From Lunularia cruciata (taxonomy: Eukaryota; Streptophyta; Marchantiopsida; Lunulariales; Lunulariaceae), in contig OX419758.1 of NCBI GenBank assembly GCA_948567375.1, forward strand, positions 28,091,001-28,155,000: a stretch of 64,000 nucleotides of DNA, written 5' to 3'. The translations under genes and the position numbers were made by a program. The notes beneath the pieces were generated by a model. The model made no database searches and had not been told where the DNA came from. It worked only from the letters and a program-made list of their open reading frames with translations. Below, piece after piece: positions 33,106 through 43,000 of this stretch. Every line of letters starts with the position of its first letter. Positions within the stretch are counted from its first letter, which is position 1.

Positions 33106-34160
33106 ATGTGTTTGACTTCATATTCATCCATGTCATCAATGAGTGTTGGACAAGGTCAAGCTTCTTATATGGAAGGAAAGTTGGGTGGTTGGAGTGCATA
33201 TCTATGTAGCAAGGAAACATGGAACATTGGATGGATCTTCATGTGTGGCAGTAGCTTGAGGTGATAGTTCATTGATGGATGATGGGAAAAGGGCAAATAA
33301 AACAAGGTTTGAGTTTATGAGGGCTAACTAACATAAGATTGGTTGTGGACAACCACACTTGATCCTCAATGTTGAACTCCATGTGCTTACAATGTGCATC
33401 TACATATTTTTTGTTGATTTTGGGCTATCTACAACTTGTGCTTCGCATTCTCCATACCTTGTTGGATTCTAGAAATAAAAGTGTTAACAAATTGACTTTT
33501 GTAGCCACTAAGTGGACCTTTACCAAGCTCAAGAGTGTGAAAGGGTGTTCTCCATACATGAGGAAGAATGATGTGATCTGTGTAGATGCATTCATTAAAT
33601 TGTTATAGACAAACTGCACTAGTGGAAGTAATGTATCTCACCTTTCTTGCTCCTCTAAGGTGAAACCCGGAGCATGTCCTTGATAGTGCAATTGGCCCAC
33701 TATATTTGTCCATCTTTTTGTGGATGGTATGTTATGGTCATGACAAGTTTGGTTTTGAAGATGCCAGAGAGTGTTCTCCAAAACAAACTAGTGAATTGAG
33801 TGCCCCAATTGATGATGAGCACTTGGAGATAGTCCATGGTAAGAAAATACCACAAGTAAGTACAATTGAGCTAATTGTGGTGCAAATACCTCCTTGGTTG
33901 TAAGACACACATGAATCATTTTGCTAAGTTGGTCTACAAAGAATACAATGAAGTCAAAACCTGAGGTAATTTTGGGCAATTCACAAACCAAATCCATGTT
34001 GACCTACTCCCAACATTGTGTGGGAGTAAGGAGGGGTTGAAGAAGTCCTATGAGAGCCTTATTAGAGGCTTTATTTTTTTGACAAAGTGAGTAGCTTTAA
34101 ATATACTCCATCATATCATTGTTTATTTTGGACTAATAATAATGGCATTTGATTCCATCG
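33106..34160 (-). pseudogene. Element E integrase, broken
   Basis: Integrase aligned to B: MDLVCELPKITSGFD (first catalytic Asp, 33997), FVDQLSKMIHV, then FVYNNLMNASTQITSFFLMYGEHPF (33619-33540) and the C-terminal domain near 33110-33360. The zinc-binding HHCC motif reads SYSLC near 34085, with Tyr where the first Cys belongs, the same change as in B. Frameshifts and stops throughout. Confidence 0.7.
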
Positions 34161-34977
34161 AAGGTCTTGTCCATTCCAAACCTATGATGGAAAAATCATT
34201 ACATTTTGCTAAAATGGTGGTTCTTTGGTCTAGAGCATCCAAGATTCATAAATTGCCATCACAAAAGGTGAGTACTTGGGTACTAGTTATGCCTTTGGAT
34301 GATTGAGCTCCTACAATCTATAGATCAGACTTTTTAGTAGTTAGAATCCTTGGCCAAAATTCTAGGTTCATCTTGACCTCTATAACCAGATTGTTTACCA
34401 TAAGCATTTGGGTGAATGCATCTATAATTTGCTTCTTGCCTTCCACATATATGATTATCATGTTGAACTATTGTCTCCACTCTACCCAACAAATTTTTCC
34501 ATAGGATAGATCTTTCTATATCTTTAGGTAGACTAGTGGTTTGTGGTTTGTCTCTACTACAAATGCCTTGTCACTAATATAATGCTTCCAATGCTTGGTT
34601 GTAGCAACAATAGCCAACTCTTTGCATTTGGTGGTATGATAGGTTTTTTCTACTAGTAATAAATTTTGAGAGAAATATACAATTGAGTGTCATCCATCAC
34701 TCCATTCCTATTGTAGGATTGCTCTTATTGCAACACCTAATGCATCTATATCAAGCTTGATTGGACGTGTTGGGTCATACCATTTAAAGATTGGTGCATG
34801 TAGTAATGAATCTTTCAATTCTTGAAAGGTCAATTCTTGTGCGGTTCCTCACATCCACTTTATTGCTTTGCCAAGTAGTGCCATTAGGATTTTTGTAACC
34901 TTGGAGAAATCCTTGAAAATTTGACAATAGAACCCAATCAATCTCAAGAAACTCTTGAGTTGAGTTTAATCTTCTAG
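34160..34977 (-). pseudogene. Element E RNase H and RT C-terminus, broken
   Basis: Corresponds base for base to 58990-59680 in B: RNase H catalytic Asp region, TDHKPL-like block near 34560, and the LGLTGFY-like joint near 34920. Cut at 34977 by element G; the RT continues at 48406. Confidence 0.65.
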
Positions 34978-35082
34978 TGTAAAAGACCAAGACTGAGGAG
35001 AGAAATAGGAGAATGAAAACTTACATTGGGACACTTGAATGAGGGAAAAATCCAAATGCCTAGCATGAGCTTCGGCTTTGGT

Positions 35083-35090
35083 ATTTATAG
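35083..35090 (-). promoter_or_regulatory. TATA box of element G LTR
   Basis: Minus strand TATAAATA, 20 to 240 bases downstream of the GAAGCTTC cluster. The other LTR has it at 48098-48105. Position fits a U3 promoter reading leftward into R. Confidence 0.7.
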
Positions 35091-35110
35091 GTAGCATAAA
35101 AGGCCCTTGA

Positions 35111-35312
35111 GAAGCTTCTCAAGAAGCTTCCTTGAGCCACTTTCTTAGAGTGCAAGCCAAGTTAACTAGGAAGCTTCTCAAGAAGCTTCCTTCTAGAAGC
35201 CGCTTACTTTATGTGCAGGCTAAGCTAGTTAGAAGCTTCTAGAAGCTTCCTTCTAGAAGCTGCCTGCTTGGAGTGCAAGTTAACTAGTTGGGAAGCTTCC
35301 CAAGAAGCTTCC
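35111..35312 (-). promoter_or_regulatory. Heat shock element cluster in the G LTR
   Basis: At 35232-35249 there are four contiguous alternating units, GAAnnTTCnnGAAnnTTC, a perfect heat shock element for heat shock factor trimers. Further GAAgcTTC pairs lie at 35111, 35123, 35170, 35182 and 35292, and TTCtaGAA at 35191 and 35251. The matching perfect three-unit site in the other LTR is at 48240-48252. Placement directly upstream of the TATA box suggests heat-inducible transcription (inference). Confidence 0.65.
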
Positions 35313-35409
35313 TAGATGCTTTTGGAATATTCTAGGCTAATTTGGCTTATTCTCTACTTTGTTAGCCTTACTAACTACGTTGCTAAACTCCATACTATTA
35401 CATATTCTT

Positions 35410-35630
35410 CCACTGCTAGTTGGTGACGTCCTTGTTGCCATTGAAGCTTCAAACTCCTGGATGGCAATTTGTACATTTTGGAGGTGAGAAAGAGGTTCCC
35501 ATGTGGCATCATGAAGGGGATACCCTTTCCAAAGGACCTTGTACTCTATATGTTGGCGGTGTCCTTGTTGGATGTGGCGACATGCAAGGATACGATCAAC
35601 TTAGTACTCCTCATGATCATTGATAGGGAT
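35410..35630 (-). pseudogene. Element G chromodomain
   Basis: Minus strand encodes VDRILACRH, then YKVLWKGYPLHDATWEP, a chromodomain at the end of pol. It follows the integrase at 35652 after a stop. The polypurine region lies between it and the LTR (purine-rich GTGGAAGAATA). Confidence 0.75.
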
Positions 35631-35651
35631 AGGAGGAGGAGGAGGTTGGAC

Positions 35652-36720
35652 TCAAGAGGAGAAGGAAGAGGGGTTAGGAACAAAGGGTTTCAACTTGGAA
35701 ACATGAAAGATAGGATGGATGTACATATGAAAAGGTAGGGCAAGGTGATAAGCAATAAGAGAGACAATTTGGATGACATCAAAAGGTCCTATCCAATTAG
35801 AGGCAAGTTTACGAACTTGGGTATCAAGTGGGAGAGATAGATAACTAGAGGATAACATAACTTTATCATCTAATTCAAAGGTGAGATGACGTTGAGGATG
35901 GTCCGCATATTGTTTTTGATGATTCTGAGCAACAAGGAGGTGAAATTTGTCTTGTTGGAGAGATTCAGATATGGTGGTCAAGAAGGTTGATATATGAGAG
36001 ACTTGAGATGGAGGAAGAGCAAGAAGAGAATCTGGGACAAGTGGATCTTGGCCAAAATTGAGAAAGAAAGGAGAGAATCCGGTGCTTGCCTGTTTAGAAT
36101 TGTTGTATGCAAACTCCACAACTACATGACATTCATCCCAATTGGTATGGTGAATGTTGACAAAGACACAAAGCATATCTTCCAAAGTGCAATTTGCACG
36201 TTTATTTTGTCCATCAGTTTGAGGATGATAGGTTGTGAACAAAGCAAGCTTGGTGCCAAGTATTTGGAAGAGGGCTTGCCAAAACTTTCTTGTGAAGCAA
36301 GGATCATGGTTGGAGATGACTACACGTGACATCTCATGATCTTTGAATACATTATTGAAGTAGAGTTGCGCTAAGGTTAGAGCATCCATAGTATCAACCG
36401 TTGGTGCCAAATGGATTTGCTTACTAAGCTTATCCACAAAAACCATAATTGTTGTGTGACCTTGTTGTGTCCTAAGCAAGGAGGTGATGAGATCTAAGCT
36501 CATATGTTCCCAATGAGTAGTTGGAATGGGAAGTGGCTAAAGGAGTCCACTCGGCTTCTAGTTACTGGCCTTGTTGTGTTGACAACTCTCACATGATCGG
36601 ACAAACTCCCAAACATCTTGCGTCATGTTAGGCCACTACCATTGGCATTGGAGGGTACCCAAGGTCTTGTCCACCCCCATGTGACCAGCTATGGGTAAAT
36701 CATGGGCTTCCTAAAGGCGC
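35652..36720 (-). pseudogene. Element G integrase, catalytic residues lost
   Basis: An open stretch of 283 codons (36503-35652) holds most of the core and C-terminal domain. The first Asp is present (MSLDLI). The second reads SNHDP where active enzymes have SDRDP (Asp to Asn). The Glu is Lys (TDGQNKRAN for TDGQTERVN). The tail has GPFDV and HPIFHVSKLKPF. Upstream, to about 36720, the zinc-binding part keeps its two Cys (CESCQHNKA) before a stop. The long open frame suggests decay is moderate, but the enzyme would be inactive. Confidence 0.8.
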
Positions 36721-36725
36721 ACAAG

Positions 36726-37754
36726 TCAGAGATCACCTTTGGCTGGAACATAGATCCGGTCCGCATAGAATAGAAGGCCTTCCTTGAAGGAGAAGGTATT
36801 GTATTCCTTGTCCCTTGTTGTCAGACAACCATGTACTATTTGGAAGAAGGGATCTTTTTGTAGAGCTGTCCAAAACTCGTTATGGACCTTGGGGTCAATT
36901 GACACCGTTGTAATTGCCGCCGTGATGAGAAGACGAGACTTCAAATCAAGTTGTCGTGATAGAGCATCAGGATGACATGGAACTGATTGGGTTTGTACTC
37001 AAGTTTGATGTCAAAAAATTGGAGTTGCTCTTCCCATTGATGATGTTGACTCTTCATGTGTTCCAAGTGTAAGATCTGCAACAATGGCTTGTGATCAGTT
37101 TGCATGACCAATTGTTTCCCCAAGAGGTAATGCCTCCATACCTTGGTGGCATATACCATTGCAAGTTGTTCCCGATCTCAAGCAGAGTAATTTTGTTCAG
37201 CTTTATTTAGTTGGCAAGACACAAAGGCAATGGGATGTGGTCCATCTGGGAATTCTTGTTGCAACACAACTCCAATTGCAAAGTTAGAAGCATCAAAATC
37301 AACCACACAAGGTAGTTGAGGATCATATGGTTGAAGAATGGGTCTTGAAGACACCATATGCTTTAACTTCTAGAATGCTTCTTCATGCTTGGTGGTCCAC
37401 TGGAAACTCTAGTTCTTTCCTAAGAGATCAGTCAATGGTGCAGCCAAATGAGCATAATAGTGGATGAACCATCGGTAAAAATTGGCCAATCCATTGAATG
37501 CCCGTACTTTTGTAGCATCCTTTGGAGTAGGCCAATTAGTAATGGCCTTGATCTTCTCCTTTTCCATCATGATCCCCTCTGATGAGATCTTATGACCGAA
37601 GAAGGTAACCTCCTTTTGTCAAAAAGCACACTTTGACTTCTTGCAATAAAATTTCCATTGTTGTAATCATTGTAAGACTTCTTGCACATGATTCACATGT
37701 TCTGCCTCGGTCTTGCTATAGATTAAGATATCATCCAAGAACACCACTACGGAC
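36726..37754 (-). pseudogene. Element G RT C-terminal half and RNase H
   Basis: From the F insertion site leftward: VVVFLDDILIYSK (RT catalytic FLDD at about 37745-37725), the connection domain (LANFYRWF near 37490), then RNase H including MQTDHKPLLQIL (37100) and later linker (DRIYVPAKGDL near 36730). Several stops and frame changes. F has separated it from the N-terminal half of RT. Confidence 0.75.
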
Positions 37755-38433
37755 TGTAACACCCATTTGTGCATGTGTGTGGTATTGTGATATTTAGCTT
37801 GGTATTACAAGTACTTAAGAGATATTATTTATATAGAGATAAAGGATGGTTCTATATTAGTCATGGTTAGCTAAAGTTAGTCATAGCTAAGATAGATGGG
37901 ACCTTACTTTAGAGGAAGTAGAAAAGATGAGCACCACTATTTTGGATTTTAGTGTGTTGACTTGGTATTATTCCTAGGTGTTTGGCTTTGGGGAAAGAGT
38001 TGAGAACTCTTGGGCCCGCAAGCCTTTTTGTTTTGGATTCTTCTTTAGTCCAAGGATAGCCCATGTGAAGGAATCCTTGCTTTAGTGGTTGGGTCAAGAT
38101 AAGGGGAATATGCCCATGTGAATGGATATTCCTTTCTACTTTTTGACTTTACTTGACTTTTAGTCTTGTAATTTGAGTTACTACGGTAATTAGTAACTTT
38201 GGTACGTAACTATTTCACAAGTATATAAACAAAGAGTGAGGAGGTACTCATCATCCTTTCATTTGCAACTATCTCTCTCTCATTGAGTTCTCTAGTGAGC
38301 AATGTCTTGAGTCTTGGAGTGTTAGCCTTGGAGGAGTATGATGGAGTTGGGGTTCCTTGCCTTCTTAGTCCATGGTGCGCTACCATAATAGCCATCAGAG
38401 GTTCATCCTGAGTGAGAGACAGGCCGGCTCACA
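37755..38433 (+). repeat. Element F 5' LTR (679 bp)
   Basis: Identical by eye to 44875-45553. It has a TATA box TATATAAAC at 38222-38230, so U3 covers about the first 490 bp and R plus U5 the rest. A solo LTR of the same family is at 11461-12151. Confidence 0.96.
38222..38230 (+). promoter_or_regulatory. TATA box of F LTR
   Basis: TATATAAAC, about 200 bp before the LTR end and upstream of the primer site. The second copy at 45342-45350 lies in the 3' LTR. Confidence 0.65.
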
Positions 38434-38437
38434 TTTT

Positions 38438-38454
38438 TGGTTCCGTTGCCGGGA
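38438..38454 (+). other. Element F primer binding site
   Basis: TGGTTCCGTTGCCGGGA, 4 bases after the LTR. It resembles the Asp tRNA complement TGGCGCCGTTGCCGGGG but differs at positions 4, 5 and 17. It may use a variant tRNA or tolerate mismatches. Confidence 0.7.
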
Positions 38455-38474
38455 CCTCTCTAGAAGGCAAGATA

Positions 38475-38645
38475 ATGTTCCGCGTCCAATTCTACATTAG
38501 GCAGAAGGAGGCTATGGGAGCTCACTTGGAGAGAACATTAGGAGAGGAGAGGGCTGAACTTATGTTAGAGAACCAAGATCCATTTGTATACCCTGTAGTT
38601 CATTATGATGTCTTTGAGGTGATTTTGTACATCTTGTACACATGA
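38475..38645 (+). CDS. Small leader ORF of F, 56 aa
   Basis: First ATG ORF after the primer site (MFRVQFYIRQKEAMGAHLER), ending LYILYT. No recognised domain. It may act only as an upstream ORF that lowers gag-pol translation, or be a chance frame. Confidence 0.3.
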   Translation: MFRVQFYIRQKEAMGAHLERTLGEERAELMLENQDPFVYPVVHYDVFEVILYILYT

Positions 38646-39293
38646 GAGGAATTGGAGAGATTGTGTGAGGTGGATTGCAGATTTTGGGGATTAAGGTGAT
38701 TTTGGGCAAAATCTCAAGTTTGAGATCTGGACTTGAGATTTCTACACATGATAGCTTGGGTTATCTTTCAGTTAGCACACTTGAAATTATTGAGAGAGCT
38801 TCTATGCGCACTGGGCTAGAATTTTTGAAAGTTGATAGGGTAAAGTGCTCCCGCAACTGCATGCTCTCTGGAAAATTGTACAGAGTCTGCCATTTCTTCA
38901 ATTTTTAGTGAATTGTCCTGAAAATTTCCAAGAAAATTCAGTGCATTGTATCCTACCTGGTGCCACAAAAATTAGAGAGAGATCATTTTTGCGCAGTGCG
39001 TTATGAGTTTTTGAAGTGAGGGGGGTGGTTTTCAGACCAAATCTGAAATATGGGTGCTGAATAGAAAGGTGTCTAGGCCAAATGGCTCGATGAAAAGATC
39101 TAAAATTTTGCAGGGAGGGACGCCCTAGAGTTGTGATCAAGTGTGGAAAATTTCAGAGGACTGTGACATATTCGTTGGGAGATTTGAGTGACATTGTGAG
39201 GAAGGGTCAATTCTGCAGAGTGGAGATCTCATGCATGAGAAGTTTGAGATCAACAAAAAGCATGTTTGAGTGTTTAGATTCATCTTTGGGAAC

Positions 39294-39767
39294 ATGGAGG
39301 GTCATCAAGAGTGGAAATTGAGATTATGCAAGGTTCCCCAAGGGTTTGAGGTGATTGTAGGGGTGGATTTGAGGAAAAGAGAGTTTACAATAGAATTTGA
39401 AGAGAGTGTTGAGAGGATCCAAAAACCTACACCACTTGGAGGAAAGAGTGAGTCTAAGTGCTTTCTATGTGGAGAGAAGGGACATAAGGCAAGTTCATGT
39501 CCATTAACCTTTGAGAGCAAGAGATTGAGGGAAAGGAGAGGCTTACTTGACTTGGGTTTGCATGTTGGACCTTCTTCACCAAGATTGGGAGGGAGAAGAT
39601 CTAAGACCAAGGAGTTGTGTGAGGTTTGTGGAGTTGAAGGACTTCCAAAAGGACATGAGTGTAGTGGAGTAAAAGCACTTTTGGAAACTTTGGTGAAGGA
39701 TCTTGGAGAGAGTCTTAGTACAGCTACAGAAATACTACCACCTTCATCAGCTAGTTCTCAAGATTAG
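39294..39767 (+). CDS. Accessory leader ORF of F with two zinc-knuckle-like motifs
   Basis: 157 codons from the ATG at 39294. The frame opens at 39270, just after a TGA. Ahead of gag, in a different frame from it. The order is a basic/acidic N-terminus (KLRLCKVPQGFEVIVGVDL), a classic CCHC knuckle CFLCGEKGHKASSC near residues 45-58, a linker (GLHVGPSSPRLGGRRSK), then CEVCGVEGLPKGHEC, a second Cys/His cluster, and a Ser-rich tail. This would suit an RNA-binding protein. The gag itself has its own CCHC, so this is additional. It could be a captured host segment or a split-off gag piece. It ends 235 bases before the gag start. Confidence 0.5.
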   Translation: MEGHQEWKLRLCKVPQGFEVIVGVDLRKREFTIEFEESVERIQKPTPLGGKSESKCFLCGEKGHKASSCPLTFESKRLRERRGLLDLGLHVGPSSPRLGGRRSKTKELCEVCGVEGLPKGHECSGVKALLETLVKDLGESLSTATEILPPSSASSQD

Positions 39768-40002
39768 TGATGGAGATAATCTTTCAACTTATGGATAAAC
39801 TATCCATGAGAGTTAGATTAATATGCACTCTAGGATTTGATGTTGCTATAGAAATCTTGGAGCAACCTGAACCTTTTGTGTTCCCTAGAGTGGATTATTC
39901 TCAGATGGTGTTAGTCATGTATATACTCTATTAGTAATAGAGTGAGAGAAAAGAAAAGAGAAAAAAAAAATTAAGAGAAAAGAAAGATAGTGAGGGGTTA
40001 AG

Positions 40003-43000
40003 ATGGGGAAACTTCCGGTTTTCTTTGGCAAGGATGGAGAAGATGTGGAGGCCTTTGTGAGAGACTTCAAGAGAGCTTGCATAGGAAACAATGAGAGGAG
40101 GAAGAATGAGTGGGCCTCATTATTACCAGATTTCTTTGAGGATGCAGCACTTACATGGTATGAGTCAGAATACCAAAAGAGAGAGAGGAGAGAGGGGGAA
40201 GAGGAGTCTTGGGAGATTTTGACTTCAGCACTCATTGAGAACTTTCTTCCTGATGAGAGTTATGAGAGATTGATGAGTGAGGTTACATTTCTCAAGCAAG
40301 GAGATGGAGAGAAAGTGAGGGTCTATGTGGAAAGAGTGGAAAAGTTGGAGTCCAGATTTCGCATAGTGTTGAGGAAGGGTGGGGATGATGTGGAGACTAC
40401 AATGATTGGCATAGGGGCCATGCTCACCAAGAATTTTGTGGGAGGATTGAGACCACAAATTAGAAGCAAGGTGAGATATGAGAAACCTTCTTCCAAGGTT
40501 GAAGCTATCAAGATCGCAATTCGTATGGAGGAGAGTTTGGAAGGGGATGAGAGTGATTTGGTGGTGAAGGAGGTTGTGCATCCTCCTCAAGGCTACAAGT
40601 ATGGTGGAACTTCTGATACTTTGGTGACAAGGGTTGCACCACAAGTAGTAGTTGCTCCAATTCTTGCACCTCCACCAAAAGATCCACTCCAAACCATCAC
40701 AGAACAACTTGCGGATCTCAAGATCAATGTGGTGCAACTATGGGAGAAGAGAGAGGTGGATCAGAATGTAGGGAGAGGACCTAGGAGTTATGGAAACTAT
40801 CCATATAGAGGAGGCCAACCAGCCAACAATTTCAATGATAGAAATTGTTTTGGTTGTGGAGGAAGAGGCCATATCCAAAGGAATTGCCCAAATTCCACTT
40901 ACCATGGAGGAAGGGGTTATGAGGGAGCCAATAGAGGGAAAGAGGGAGGTAGTGAAACCCAAGTGGCTCCTAATCCCAACAAAGGTAAGGGGATAGCATC
41001 CATAGATGTGGTTGAGAGCAAGTATGAGAAGGGAGAGTGCTCAAACTCCAAGGGTCTTAATTTGGAGCTTTTGGCACAAGAGAAGAAGAGAGCTCGTTTT
41101 GCAGAGGATGTTCACTCTTCTCAAGGATTTACTTCAAGCAAGGATACTCCTATGTCTACTAGGAGCACTCGCACCTCAACACCATCAACAACAAAGACTC
41201 CAAGGAAGAAGTTGGGGATGGAGGACTTCTTGATCTCAAAGCAACAATGGAACTACAATGTGTTGGAGGATGTTGGTAGTCACAAGGCTAACATCACAGT
41301 GGGCCAATTAATTGCTTTGAACCCTACCTTGAGAAAGGAGCTTAGAGGTGGTTTGAGTTCTACAAGGAGCAAAAAGAAGAAGAAGGCAAAAGTTCCAGTA
41401 TCAATGGGGGTGGTGGATGCCAAGCCAGCACCATGGGAGGCTTGTGAATATGCCTCCAAGATTGATGTGAGAGTGAATGGTCACAACATCAAGGATGCAT
41501 TGGTTGATGGAGGATCAGCAGTGAATGCCATGTCAGAAAGGTTGATGAAGAAGTTGGGTATGATACCCTCAAGACCTTCAACATTTGTGGTGAGCATGGC
41601 AAACAAGCAACAAGTTCGACCAGTAGGGGTGATGGATAAGGTGGTAGTTTCAGTTATGGGAGTTCAAAATCTCATGACTTTCCAAGTCTTGAAGGATTCA
41701 AGCTATGACTTACTTCTTGGGAGGCCATGGTTGAGAGCAGCACGCACAACTGATCGATGGCACAAAGGGTACTTGAGGATTGGGCCATCAAACCATAGAG
41801 TCACTGTTCCTGTGACTAACACCACCAACACTTCACATTCAGATACCCCATCTTCTAATTATTGGGAATCAAATTCTGAAGAAGGAGCTTCAGGTGTGGA
41901 CACAAGCATGGAAGAGGAGACTTCCACGGAGGAAGATGAATCTGAATCTGATTCAGATGTGTATCCCTTGTGTGCTATGGATTTTGCACCTAAGCCAGAG
42001 GTTTTGAAGGACCCAGATAAATCACCATTGACACTTGAGGAGGTAGAGAGAAGGTTATCTACCCTCAAGTATGGCCCAAATGTTACCAAGGAGGAGAAGG
42101 TGAGATTTGAGGAGATTTTCCGCAAGTTCATCCATGTGTTTGCTTTTAGTTACAAGGATTTGAAGGAAGTCACCTTGGAGGAGCACAAGATAGAGGTGGA
42201 GTCACATGCAAGACCAATCCGCCAAAAGCAACGTCGCATCCCACCAATATCTTTGGTTGTGAAGGAGGAGATTGATAAGCTCAAGGAGGCTGGATTTATC
42301 TTTGAGGTGGAGAATTCAGAATGGGTGTCTCCAATTGTCATTGTGAAGAAAAAGAATGGCAAGCTTCGGGTATGTGTGGATTACAAGAAGCTTAATGCTG
42401 TTACCAAGAAGGACTACTACCCATTGCCATTCATTGATGAGATCTTGGAGGAGGTTGCAGGTCATGAGAGGTACAGTTTTGGAGATGGTTATAGTGGATA
42501 TAACCAAATAAAGATTGCACCAGAGCATCAACAACTCACCACATTCACCACACCTTGGGGAACTTACGCTTTCAAGGTCATGCCTTTTGGGCTTTGCAAT
42601 GCTCCAGCCACATTCCAACGGTTCATGAACAAGGTATTTGAACCTTTCATTGGGAAATTTGTGAGAGATTTCATTGATGACTTTTGTGTCTATGGGAGCA
42701 AGGAGGAGCACTTTGAGCACCTAATCAAAATCTTGCAACGCTTGGATGAGGCTAATGCATCACTCAACCCAGAGAAGTGCATTTTTGGATGTGAAGAAGG
42801 TCTACTTTTGGGGCACATCATCTCCAAGGATGGAATAGCAGTTGATCCTGAGAAGGTGAGGAAAATCTCAGACCTTCCATTCCCTTCAAGCTTGAAAAAG
42901 TTACGCCAATTCTTGGGAATGGTTGGGTACTATATGAGGTTCATCTTCTCATTTTCCAACAAGGCTTATGCATTGACCATCTACATGAAGAAGGGTGTAG

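Larger units (their letters stand above)
34978..35402 (-). repeat. Element G 3' LTR (425 bp)
   Basis: Plus-strand ends are TGTAAAAGACC and ACTATTACA. It contains three tandem units of about 62 bp rich in GAAGCTTC palindromes (35150-35330). The other LTR is 413 bp and differs by small deletions and substitutions, including one missing GAAGCTTC copy. Confidence 0.93.

Noticed and set aside
35111-35312. CRISPR-like array from regularly spaced GAAGCTTC repeats
   Set aside because: Eukaryotic LTR with short palindromic repeats and similar, not unique, spacers; heat shock elements explain it better.
38210-38395. 61-codon minus-strand frame in the F LTR, repeated at 45515-45330 and 11499-11684
   Set aside because: It is antisense to the LTR and repeats only because the LTR repeats. 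No start context or known domain.
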